DNA of 64,000 nucleotides, from contig NZ_BHWB01000015.1 in assembly GCF_003865075.1 (NCBI RefSeq), positions 32,899-96,898 of the forward strand, read 5' to 3'. The DNA is from Bacteroides faecalis. Lineage in GTDB: Bacteria > Bacteroidota > Bacteroidia > Bacteroidales > Bacteroidaceae. The translations under genes and the position numbers were made by a program. The notes beneath the pieces were generated by a model. The model saw nothing but the letters and a program-made list of their open reading frames with translations, had not been told where the DNA came from and ran no database searches. Shown here piece after piece: positions 42,884 through 50,853 of this stretch; the first letter of the stretch is position 1; each line of letters opens with the position of its first letter.

Positions 42884-42909
42884 CATTCGGATTGAAAAAC
42901 AAAAGGCTT

Positions 42910-43596
42910 ATGATAACGACGATCCAGTTCAAGACGTTGGACGACTTGTATCAGTTTTACAACGACGCAATTTTTAACGGTGAGCTTTCGGAATGTATCG
43001 TGAATATGTCCCGTCACGGTGGGGCGTTCGGCTTTTTCGCCGCCAACCGTTGGAGAGGGGACGGCCAGGAAAAAAAGGTCGTTCACGAGATCAGCATCAA
43101 CCCCGATTTCATGAACCGGGAAGATCGGGACTGGCATTCTACCCTGGTACATGAAATGTGCCATTTGTGGCAGGAGGATTTCGGCAGGCCGAGCCGGGGA
43201 GGGTATCATAATTCGCAATGGGCTGACAAGATGATCCAGGTCGGACTGATGCCGTCCGACACCGGGGAGGCCGGAGGCAAAAGGACAGGCCAGAGCGTTA
43301 CGCATTATATCATTCCGGGAGGGAAGTTCGAGCAGGTTTTCAATACGCTAAGCCGGGAGGATCTGCAAAACTTGCGGCTTAGGTACAAGCCGACTTTGGC
43401 GGCTGTACCCACCCGGCCGATCCGCATCGCCGAAGGCGACGGGGACGAAACGGAAGAACCGGGAGATCCGGACGAGGGGGAGAGCAAAAGCGGAAAGCGG
43501 AAGAAATACACTTGTGGGTGCGGCTGTAACGTGTGGGGAAAATCCGGGCTGGTGTTAAGGTGCGGACTGTGCGACACTGATTTTACGGAGCAATAG
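42910..43596 (+). CDS. SprT-like zinc metalloprotease
   Basis: The 228-residue protein carries the SprT-like zincin signature TLVHEMCHLWQEDF near residues 79-92. C-terminally it has a zinc ribbon with two CxC/CxxC pairs (TCGCGCNVWGKSGL, LRCGLC) after an acidic, disordered linker. SprT/Spartan-type proteases act on DNA-protein crosslinks in eukaryotes, and plasmid versions are of unknown target. The promoter contains the composite operators, suggesting regulation with rep. ATG 42910 is preferred to a TTG at 42892. Confidence 0.82.
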   Translation: MITTIQFKTLDDLYQFYNDAIFNGELSECIVNMSRHGGAFGFFAANRWRGDGQEKKVVHEISINPDFMNREDRDWHSTLVHEMCHLWQEDFGRPSRGGYHNSQWADKMIQVGLMPSDTGEAGGKRTGQSVTHYIIPGGKFEQVFNTLSREDLQNLRLRYKPTLAAVPTRPIRIAEGDGDETEEPGDPDEGESKSGKRKKYTCGCGCNVWGKSGLVLRCGLCDTDFTEQ

Positions 43597-43666
43597 GAAA
43601 CAGTGCAAAGGTCAGAAGCCCCCAGTAAAAACCCCGCCGGAGGCAGATTTCAAGCATACTCGTTTT

Positions 43667-43730
43667 ACTAAAATACTAAGATAAGTCTATACTAATCTTA
43701 GTATTTTAGTATTATTGTAATGTGCATTAC
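43667..43730. promoter_or_regulatory. 16-bp perfect inverted repeat plus third composite site
   Basis: actaaaatactaagat (43667-43682) and its exact complement (43695-43710) can form a long hairpin over 12 nt. The motif continues with tattattgtaatgtgcatta (43708-43729), the third gtaatgNNcattac copy. It lies between the SprT-like gene and rep, downstream of both. Confidence 0.55.
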
Positions 43731-43871
43731 AATATAGGGGCATATGAAAAAGTGGGGATGTCGTAATACGTCAATTCGCCCCACTTTTAAGGCTTGACGT
43801 GCAATAGCCGTCAGCCCCCAGACGGACGGGAACCACCCCGGCCGCACACAAATATAGAAAATCTTCCGGAT

Positions 43872-44912
43872 TTAACCAAACAGGTCGGGATCTTTCTTTT
43901 TCCCCCTGGCCTTGATACCGAAATCCTCACGCAGCATCTTTGCCAGTGAGTTATGTGCGTGGGCTGTACTCATTTCACCGCTGCAAACCTTCTCGTCGTA
44001 ATAGGCGCAACGGTCGTACACGTCTTTCAGCCGTCCGCTTTCCAGGATCTTGTCGAGTGCTCTTACCGGGGTGTTGTCGCTCGGATAGCTTAAAGCACCG
44101 TAAACCCAACGGTAAACGAACGAGTATTGTTGTTGCTGGTCGCCTCGCAGTTCTTGGGGATTTCTCGCATGGATGAACAGGATAATAGTGTCGGCTTTCG
44201 GTTTTTGCCCCTTTTTAGGCGTTTTGCAGATGAATTTGTAATCGAACCATACATCGGCCTCGCTTTCCTTGATTCGTGTCTGTGCAGGCCTTAAAACCTT
44301 TTGGTCGATCTGTGCGTTCGAGTAGGAGGCCGGGATCTCCAGGTCTTTGCAGAATTGCTCGATCGAGTAATAATACTCCCGTCTGTCCCGTTGGCTGCAA
44401 ATGATCTTGTAGAGCCGCTTGGTGTAATTGCCCCGGAGGGTTAAGGCGATGTTCTTCCCGTACCTTGTACCGCCGACACCCGTACCGTAGTAGAGCAGGA
44501 AAGGGATCGCCCAGGGGTTGAGCGTCAGGGCTACCCGGTTTGTGCCTTTGATGTTGTGTACCGTCGTTATCACCACCCCGAACGTTTCCACCGTCTGGTG
44601 GATATTGGGATGCACCCAGCGAAAGGAAAAGTTTTTCCGCATCATGGCGATAGCCTCTTTTAGAACTTTGCTCTTGTTGTTCTTCCCCCCGGCTTCGTCG
44701 CATTTGATCTCGACGACAGGCTGGTTAAATAGGTCTTTAGGCAGTTGTTTTTCCCTGGTCATGTGTTGCTGGATCTGGTCGCTTATGAGCGTCAGTAGGT
44801 TTTCTTGCCACTCGGTAACGGAATACTGGCCGAATGTTACGTTATTCGGCTGGATTAACATTACTTCTTCCTCCGTAGGAGGAATATAGAGGGTGATGTC
44901 GTTGGTTGCCAT
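43872..44912 (-). CDS. Rep_3/RepB-family plasmid replication initiator (segment B)
   Basis: This 346-residue initiator has the Rep_3 pattern, with NVTFGQYSVTEWQENLLTLI at the start of the first winged helix, ITTVHNIKGTNRVALTLNPW, and RGNYTKRLYKIICSQRDRRE then YYSIEQFCKDLEIPASYSN in the second. It is followed upstream (44994-45078) by three 19-bp direct repeats. The sequence differs clearly from the segment A Rep at 5207, so the two replicons are compatible in principle and of separate origin. Confidence 0.85.
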   Translation of the reverse strand: MATNDITLYIPPTEEEVMLIQPNNVTFGQYSVTEWQENLLTLISDQIQQHMTREKQLPKDLFNQPVVEIKCDEAGGKNNKSKVLKEAIAMMRKNFSFRWVHPNIHQTVETFGVVITTVHNIKGTNRVALTLNPWAIPFLLYYGTGVGGTRYGKNIALTLRGNYTKRLYKIICSQRDRREYYYSIEQFCKDLEIPASYSNAQIDQKVLRPAQTRIKESEADVWFDYKFICKTPKKGQKPKADTIILFIHARNPQELRGDQQQQYSFVYRWVYGALSYPSDNTPVRALDKILESGRLKDVYDRCAYYDEKVCSGEMSTAHAHNSLAKMLREDFGIKARGKKKDPDLFG

Positions 44913-44993
44913 AGGCTTGTTTTTTGAGTTTGGGACAAAGTTAAAGAAATAAAAGATACCGCCAAAAGATACCCGGTATTTTTTATCGCAACC

Positions 44994-45078
44994 TTTAGTA
45001 AAATGGGTATTTATCGGAGGGGGCTATTTTAGTAAAATGAGTATTTTTCCCCTTCGGATTTTAGTAAAATGAGTATTT
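44994..45078. repeat. Replication iterons of segment B
   Basis: Three direct copies of tttagtaaaatgRgtattt start at 44994, 45028 and 45060 (34 and 32 bp apart), immediately upstream of the minus-strand rep gene. A fourth, less perfect copy is at 42791. They share no sequence with the segment A iterons. Confidence 0.8.
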
Positions 45079-45363
45079 TAGGTTGTGTTTTTGTGTTTGT
45101 AACTGTTTGTTTTTCAATTAATTGCAAACGCAAAAACGTTTTCTTACAAAGAACCTCTACAAAGACTATTCTCACAAAGGAGGAAAATCTTACGGAATTG
45201 CAGGCTTCGGAGCGGGTGGAAAATGCACATTTTGGAAGCGGAAAAATGAGAAACGGAGAAAAACGAGCGAAGCGTTTTTTAGGGCGATTTTTCCGCGCGT
45301 TAAAATATGTAAATTTTCGTTTTTGTACTATAAAATCAAAGAGAATCGGAACGATTGTGACGT

Positions 45364-45405
45364 ATTACAAATGTACACTTTTTTCGGGCGGTGTACATTT
45401 GTAAT
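45364..45405. repeat. 15-bp perfect inverted repeat
   Basis: attacaaatgtacac (45364-45378) and its exact complement (45391-45405) enclose a 12-nt loop. The half-site attac...gta resembles the gtaatg/cattac cores of the composite operators. It lies between rep and the mobilization genes. Confidence 0.55.
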
Positions 45406-45522
45406 GCGCATTTCGTGGGCTGGGTGTCTGATGTATTGGAGCGAAGCCGTGCGGAGCGTTCCAGGAGCGACGAGCGAAGCAAGGAGAGAGAGAACGACGG
45501 TTTACCGAAGTGAGCAAGCAGT

Positions 45523-45606
45523 CATTGGACTAAGTCCAATGCTGAATTTTTAAATCGCTGATATATAACTGTTTACTTGTTTATATGTATGCAATTCGCA
45601 TACATA
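45523..45606. promoter_or_regulatory. Candidate oriT/operator region upstream of mobilization genes
   Basis: A hairpin cattggac/gtccaatg (45523-45541, 3-nt loop) and a palindrome tatgtatgc-aattc-gcatacata (45584-45606) lie upstream of the BfmA-type gene. The gcatacat core recurs at 45608 and, inverted, near 45662. Such clustered inverted repeats next to a relaxase operon mark candidate oriT or relaxosome protein sites. The nick site is not identified. No gene is seen in 45079-45665. Confidence 0.45.
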
Positions 45607-45689
45607 TTGCATACATTATTTTGATAATTCATTGAATTATAGTATATTGTAGCCGATATTTATGTATGCAAACCCCTATACGTGAAATT

Positions 45690-46286
45690 ATGGCAACAAC
45701 AAGTAAAGATACGTCTATCCGTATAAAGGAGAGTACAAGGTTTAGGCTTGATATGCTGAAAGGAAGCAAATCGCACGATGCGTTCGTGGCCGAAATGTTA
45801 CTCTATTTTGAAACGACGGGGATCACTCCGCAGTCGAACGTAATGCCGCCGAACATTGCGGCCAAAGAGCAGGCAAGCCGGGTGATCGAGGTTGTTCGGG
45901 GCATCGAGAAATCCACTAACGTAAGGCTGAAAAATATCGAACAACTCCTTTTGTCGCTTGTCGGGGAAGTGAAAACGCCGGGGGACAATCCGGACGAATA
46001 TATGCACATCTCACAGGTACAGGAACTATTGGAGCGTTCCAGGCAACTGGAACAGGAAGCCAGGGAAAACCGGGAGAAGGCCGGGAAACTGCAAACGGAT
46101 CTCGAAATAGCCCGGCAGGAGAAAGGAACTCCGGCCGTCGGATGCAATACGCACAAGATCCTGGAGATCGTGGAGCGTATCGACGAGGTGAAGAAGATAC
46201 CGACATTCAACGATACGGTTTATGAGATAGACCGTAATACGCTGGATATGTGGGTGAAAAGGTTAAAGGACGAACTAAAGAAATAA
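45690..46286 (+). CDS. BfmA/BtgA-family mobilization protein
   Basis: From ATG 45690 the protein begins MATTSKDTSIRIKESTRFRL, the usual start of BfmA/BtgA-type relaxosome proteins. It has a ribbon-helix-helix region (to about residue 45) and a long coiled coil (LLERSRQLEQEARENREKAG). A longer form from 45666 is open but less typical. It precedes the relaxase by 4 bp, as expected for a DNA-binding accessory. Confidence 0.8.
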   Translation: MATTSKDTSIRIKESTRFRLDMLKGSKSHDAFVAEMLLYFETTGITPQSNVMPPNIAAKEQASRVIEVVRGIEKSTNVRLKNIEQLLLSLVGEVKTPGDNPDEYMHISQVQELLERSRQLEQEARENREKAGKLQTDLEIARQEKGTPAVGCNTHKILEIVERIDEVKKIPTFNDTVYEIDRNTLDMWVKRLKDELKK

Positions 46287-46290
46287 GCCT

Positions 46291-48546
46291 ATGTTTGCCA
46301 AAGTACACCCGGCCGAGGACGTGAAAAGCGGAAATACGGGAAGCTGTCACGACTTGGTGCGTTATCTGGAAAAGGAAACGGGGGAGGGGCAGCGTTTTTT
46401 CTCCCATACGGAGCAGGATATTTCACCCGAACGGGTAATCATGGATATAGACGGGAACAAAAAGGCGTTAGGGGCTAACGACGCTAAATTCTTCATGCTT
46501 TCGCTCAATCCGTCGCAGTCGGAACAAATGCACCTTATCGGCCGGAAAGTGGACGATTTTAAGGAACTTACACCACAGGAGAAAAAAGAGGTTTTCCAAA
46601 AGCTGGAGGCGTTCACCCGTTCGGCTATGGATGAATACGCCTTGAACTTCGGACGGGACAATATCAGGGGAGGCCGGGATCTCATGTATTACGCACGTGT
46701 GGAAACGGAACGATCCTATCATCCGGAAGATGAAGAGGTGAAACAGGGGATAGCCAGGATCGGAGAGCCTAAACCCGGTTTGAACTTGCACGTTCACGTA
46801 ATCGTTTCACGAAAGAGCCTGGACGGGAAAGTGAAACTCTCTCCGGGGGCTAAATCGGCCGGGAACACCTGGGAACTGGAGGGCAGGGGGACGGTGAAAC
46901 GGGGCTTTTCACATGAGGGCTGGAAAGTCAGGGTACAGGAATGTTTTAACCGGAAATTCGGTTATCAGGCTAAAGAGGGGGAAACTTATGTACGTCCGCA
47001 GGTATCGGCCGAGATCGGGAAGATTACGAACCCGGAGCTTAAAAGGATATTGCAGGACGAGCAGTTTACGGCGGCAAACCAGATCGTCGCAGCCATGAGG
47101 GAACAAGGTTACACGCATCAGGTACGGAAGGGGGTGCATTCCTTTTCACGGGAGGGTGAAGTGTTCCAGGTTGAACACAGGCTTTTGAAAGCGTTTGAGA
47201 AGCCGCTATCGGACGAGCAGCTAAAAAGCATAACGGAACGTTTCGATTTGACAAAGTACGAGGCGAACCCGGCCGGGTACAGGGAGAACGGTTTGCAGGT
47301 AAAGGATATAAGTTTCTCGACGTATGTCAAAGATGAAGCGCAGAAAGGGGAAAAGGCCTTGAAAGAGGTCGCTTATAAAGTGGTTTATGATGAACAAAAC
47401 CATACGACGGTATCGTTCGCAACAGTCCGGCAGTTCGCGTACGAGCACCGGATAAACCTGGTGAAAAGCGAACCGACGGCCGAAGCCGTCTTGAAGAAGG
47501 TCAAGAACCCGGAGCTTAAAAATCTGTTGGAGAACTACCGTTTCACGTCCGCTAACCAGATTGTCGTAGCCATGAAAGAGCAAGGCTACACGCATAAGGT
47601 ACGGAAAGGGGTACATTCCTTTTCACGGGAGGGTGAACGGGTGAGCATACGGCACAAGGATCTGAAAAAATTCGCAGATCCGAAACTGGAGAGCCGCCAC
47701 ATGGAGGGCATTATCGAACGTTTTAACCTGTACAAGTACAAGCAGGAGGGTGTGGCCTACCGGGAAAACGGCCTGGAGGCCAAGAATATTTCTTTCCTGA
47801 CATACCAGAAAGTGCCGATCGAGCCGGAAGAGGATAAGAGCATGACCGGAAAGCCGGAAGCAAAGGAGGAAGCGCAGCAGCCACAGCAGGAAACGCCGGG
47901 GAACGAGGTACGTCCGGAAGAAACGGAAAACGAAGCGGAAAAGCTCATGCCCGAACCCGATCCGGTCAGATACAGGAAAGAGCTTAAAGAGGTGTCTTAT
48001 GATGTGTTGTTTGATAAGGAAACGAAAACCTATGTGCCGATTTCGGCGATCCGCAAATACGCATACGAGAATGGGATCAACTTGATAGACCGATATAAGC
48101 ACGGGTACGCAGTCAGGAACGAGGATCTTAGGGAGTGCCTGGCAAATCCCGAATACCGGACGGTTAGGCAGATAAACAAGGCCATGAGGGAGAGGGGATA
48201 TACGATCGAAAGGGACGAGGCCGGAAACTATACTTACATTAAGGGGGAAAGTTCTTTCTTCATGGAACGCCGGGATTTGCTTGCCTTTACCGGGTACGCC
48301 AAAGATACCGGAGGCCGGGAAAGGGAGAGGGGGGCGTACCGGAACGCAGACAAGGCCGTCGGGTTTATCGGTGGTAAGGCCAAACAAAAGTTGATAAACG
48401 AGATCCTGGGGGATAGTTTCAGGACGGAAAGGATGCTTGTAGGCAACGTGAAAAAGGCCGTCAGTCTTATACAGAACCCGGCTAACATAAAAATGATGCT
48501 GATAAAACAGATCGGCAGTTTTTTAAACCCGTTTAAAGAGTTATGA
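46291..48546 (+). CDS. Relaxase/mobilization protein (DUF5712-like) with internal repeats
   Basis: The 751-residue protein has an N-terminal relaxase-like part (to about 250) with the histidine motif LNLHVHVIVSRKS. After it come three related segments: NPELKRIL...ANQIVAAMREQGYTHQVRKG, NPELKNLL...ANQIVVAMKEQGYTHKVRKG and NPEYRTVRQINKAMRERGYT, each followed by a SFSREGE- or SFFMERR-type block. Two of these have nearly identical DNA (47100-47160 and 47576-47636), suggesting recent duplication or gene conversion. It probably nicks oriT of segment B. The coupling protein follows 1 bp after it. Confidence 0.75.
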   Translation: MFAKVHPAEDVKSGNTGSCHDLVRYLEKETGEGQRFFSHTEQDISPERVIMDIDGNKKALGANDAKFFMLSLNPSQSEQMHLIGRKVDDFKELTPQEKKEVFQKLEAFTRSAMDEYALNFGRDNIRGGRDLMYYARVETERSYHPEDEEVKQGIARIGEPKPGLNLHVHVIVSRKSLDGKVKLSPGAKSAGNTWELEGRGTVKRGFSHEGWKVRVQECFNRKFGYQAKEGETYVRPQVSAEIGKITNPELKRILQDEQFTAANQIVAAMREQGYTHQVRKGVHSFSREGEVFQVEHRLLKAFEKPLSDEQLKSITERFDLTKYEANPAGYRENGLQVKDISFSTYVKDEAQKGEKALKEVAYKVVYDEQNHTTVSFATVRQFAYEHRINLVKSEPTAEAVLKKVKNPELKNLLENYRFTSANQIVVAMKEQGYTHKVRKGVHSFSREGERVSIRHKDLKKFADPKLESRHMEGIIERFNLYKYKQEGVAYRENGLEAKNISFLTYQKVPIEPEEDKSMTGKPEAKEEAQQPQQETPGNEVRPEETENEAEKLMPEPDPVRYRKELKEVSYDVLFDKETKTYVPISAIRKYAYENGINLIDRYKHGYAVRNEDLRECLANPEYRTVRQINKAMRERGYTIERDEAGNYTYIKGESSFFMERRDLLAFTGYAKDTGGRERERGAYRNADKAVGFIGGKAKQKLINEILGDSFRTERMLVGNVKKAVSLIQNPANIKMMLIKQIGSFLNPFKEL

Positions 48547-48547
48547 T

Positions 48548-49987
48548 ATGATGATGTATATTATTATAGGGATCGCCTGCCTGGTGGGGATCATCGTTGT
48601 TGTGCTGTTGCTTCCAAATTCCGGCAGACAGCAGCAAAAGGGACAGAAATACCGTTTTGAGCTGTCGGCCGGGGGAGGGAGGAAAATAACCTTTGCCGAT
48701 CCGTTCGATAATTTCCTGGTCTATGGTGGGGCGAACTCCGGAAAGACCAAAAGCATAGGAAAGCCCTTGTTAAGCCAGTATATACAGGCCGGGTTTGCCG
48801 GATTTGTCTATAATTACAAGGATTTCGACCTGGCAAGGACGGCCGTACACCTGGTAAAAAAACATAATTACCCTTATGGGTGCTTCCAGATCAGTTTCAC
48901 GGATATGGAACGGACGCACCGGACAAATCCGATACGCCCTTCCGTGGTGAAGAATGAAACCTTGTTCTTGCAGCTAATGGATGATATGCTGACCGCCTAC
49001 CAGGGAAAGGACGGCAAACGGGACGAGTGGTTTAACGGGGCGTTGGGGATATTAAGGGGCGTTTCGATCCGGTTTTATAACGACTATCCGCAGTTTTGCA
49101 CGATACCCCATATCGTTAATTTCATTTGTTCGGCCGGAACTGTCCGGATAACGTCGTTCCTGGAGGGCAAGCACCAGAGCCGGGTACTGGCTGGGGCGTT
49201 CCTGGACGCAAAGGACAGCCCCAAGACGCAAAGCAGCTATCTAAGCAGCCTTACCAACAGTCTAAGCACGCTCGCCAACGAAAAAAAGGTGTGTTATGTC
49301 CTTTCCGGAAATGATTTCGACTTTAACCTGATAGATCCGGAATGTCCGAAATTGGTTGTCGTATCGAACGCCTATCAGATCGAAAACCTGATTTCCCCGG
49401 TTATATCGCTCATGCTTTCCATTTCGTCCCGGCGTTTCACGCTGGCGAACAAAGTGCCGTTCTTCTACTTCCTGGATGAAGCGACCACGTTCCGGATCGC
49501 CGATTTCGAGAAACTGCCGTCCGTTCTAAGGGAATACCTTTGCAGTTTCGTTTTTCTTACGCAGTCGGCGGCGAAGATCGAGAAGATATACGGGAAATAT
49601 GACCGCAGTTCGATAGAAGCCAATTTCGGGAACCAGTTCTTTGGCCGGACAAAGGACATAGAGGCCTTGAAAAGCTATCCGCTTGTTTTCGGGAAAGAGG
49701 AAAGGCAGAGGGTCTCAAAGACCACCGGAAGCGGCCGGGGAGGGGAGAACCGCAGCCGTACCGTTTCCACGCAGAAAGAGGAAATATACGACACGAATTT
49801 CTTTACCAGCCTGAAATCGGGCGAGTTCGTGGGAAGTGCGGCGCATTCCAACATGAGGGACTTTCATTTGAGGTTTGAAATGTACGGGGACAAGGAAGAT
49901 CCGCTTCCAATCGTGCATCCCGTACTGGCCTCGGACATAGAGGAAAATTACCAGCAGATCATAAAGGATATACAGGGCATTGAATAA
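48548..49987 (+). CDS. Type IV coupling protein (TraG/VirD4-like)
   Basis: The 479-residue ATPase has one N-terminal membrane span (IIIGIACLVGIIVVVLLLP), Walker A FLVYGGANSGKTKSIGKPLL near residue 60 and Walker B VPFFYFLDEATTFRI near 305. Coupling proteins link the relaxosome to the transfer channel. It is co-directional and only 1 bp after the relaxase, so the two are transcribed together. A terminator separates it from the tra operon. Confidence 0.85.
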   Translation: MMMYIIIGIACLVGIIVVVLLLPNSGRQQQKGQKYRFELSAGGGRKITFADPFDNFLVYGGANSGKTKSIGKPLLSQYIQAGFAGFVYNYKDFDLARTAVHLVKKHNYPYGCFQISFTDMERTHRTNPIRPSVVKNETLFLQLMDDMLTAYQGKDGKRDEWFNGALGILRGVSIRFYNDYPQFCTIPHIVNFICSAGTVRITSFLEGKHQSRVLAGAFLDAKDSPKTQSSYLSSLTNSLSTLANEKKVCYVLSGNDFDFNLIDPECPKLVVVSNAYQIENLISPVISLMLSISSRRFTLANKVPFFYFLDEATTFRIADFEKLPSVLREYLCSFVFLTQSAAKIEKIYGKYDRSSIEANFGNQFFGRTKDIEALKSYPLVFGKEERQRVSKTTGSGRGGENRSRTVSTQKEEIYDTNFFTSLKSGEFVGSAAHSNMRDFHLRFEMYGDKEDPLPIVHPVLASDIEENYQQIIKDIQGIE

Positions 49988-50012
49988 CAGGGAAAGTGTG
50001 GCTATGTTCTAC

Positions 50013-50041
50013 AAAGTGTGGGGACAACTCCACACTTTTTT
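50013..50041 (+). terminator. Terminator of the mobilization operon
   Basis: The stem aaagtgtgg / ccacacttt with an 8-nt loop runs into a T7 tract. It lies 26 bp after the coupling-protein stop. Confidence 0.8.
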
Positions 50042-50252
50042 GTGGAATATAAAAAAGGGGTAAAATTATAAAAGTTTGATAATTAGTGTATTTATTAAAA
50101 CAGTAGTGTATTATGTCAAATTGGAATGGATCTTGTACAATATAATTGTATAAATACACTCCAGTTTTGAAACTCCAGTGCAATAGCAAAGGTTGTTTTT
50201 AGATTGGCCGGATAAGAATTTATTTACTTAAATACTTAAAAATAAACTCCTT

Positions 50253-50540
50253 ATGAAAACGCCTTTGTTTATCTTGCTCCAGGCTACTGGAGGTATTAGA
50301 AATGAAGTAAACACATTCCTTAGTGATTATGCCGTTCCGGTGATCGCCATGCTCCTGATCGTGGGAGTGGGGATCGGTGTGGTGATGAATTATGATAAGA
50401 TTATAGACCGGGACGGACAGGGAACAAGAAAAGAGGGTATTGTAAACTTACTCTGGGTGGTTGGTTACATCATCATCGGGCTTGCGATCATCGCCGCCGT
50501 TATCGCACTTATCAATAGCAAACTTAAAATGTCCCTCTAA
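50253..50540 (+). CDS. Small Tra membrane protein, VirB2/TraE-like
   Basis: The 95-residue protein has two hydrophobic helices (VPVIAMLLIVGVGIGVVMNY and LLWVVGYIIIGLAIIAAVIA). This size and topology, placed right before the VirB3- and VirB4-like genes, fit a VirB2/TraE-like pilin or channel subunit. The exact family was not confirmed. Confidence 0.65.
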   Translation: MKTPLFILLQATGGIRNEVNTFLSDYAVPVIAMLLIVGVGIGVVMNYDKIIDRDGQGTRKEGIVNLLWVVGYIIIGLAIIAAVIALINSKLKMSL

Positions 50541-50842
50541 TGGACTTCCAGGTTAGAAAGGGGCTGGAAACACCCCTGAAAGTGCATGGAATGAGAACGA
50601 AGTTTTTTTGCATCTATTGTATTATCCTGGCTGTGATTGTTCTTTTTGTCGTGGGCTTCCTGACAAGTGCCATGAGTGGGGAGGGATCTTTTTTGGCCTT
50701 TATCGTTTCGCTGGTGGCCGGGGCGTTCGCCTCTGTGGTCTTGCGGATCGTCTTTATCAACCTTTCCATGCAGCGCAAGTTCGGCAAGTTCAAAAGACAG
50801 GTATTTGTCATATCGAATAAGGATCTGTTAAACAGCCTGTAA
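50540..50842 (+). CDS. TraF/VirB3-like (DUF4133) protein
   Basis: This 100-residue protein starts MDFQVRKGLETPLKVHGMRT, the DUF4133/TraF signature, followed by two hydrophobic helices. Its ATG overlaps the previous stop by one base (taatg). VirB3-like proteins sit beside VirB4 in the inner membrane, and the VirB4-like gene starts 11 bp later. Confidence 0.8.
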   Translation: MDFQVRKGLETPLKVHGMRTKFFCIYCIILAVIVLFVVGFLTSAMSGEGSFLAFIVSLVAGAFASVVLRIVFINLSMQRKFGKFKRQVFVISNKDLLNSL

Positions 50843-50853
50843 ACACTCTTTTT

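Noticed and set aside
45069..45553. Overlapping frames between rep and the BfmA-type gene
   Set aside because: They run through iterons and inverted repeats, have low-complexity basic translations, and no family resemblance.
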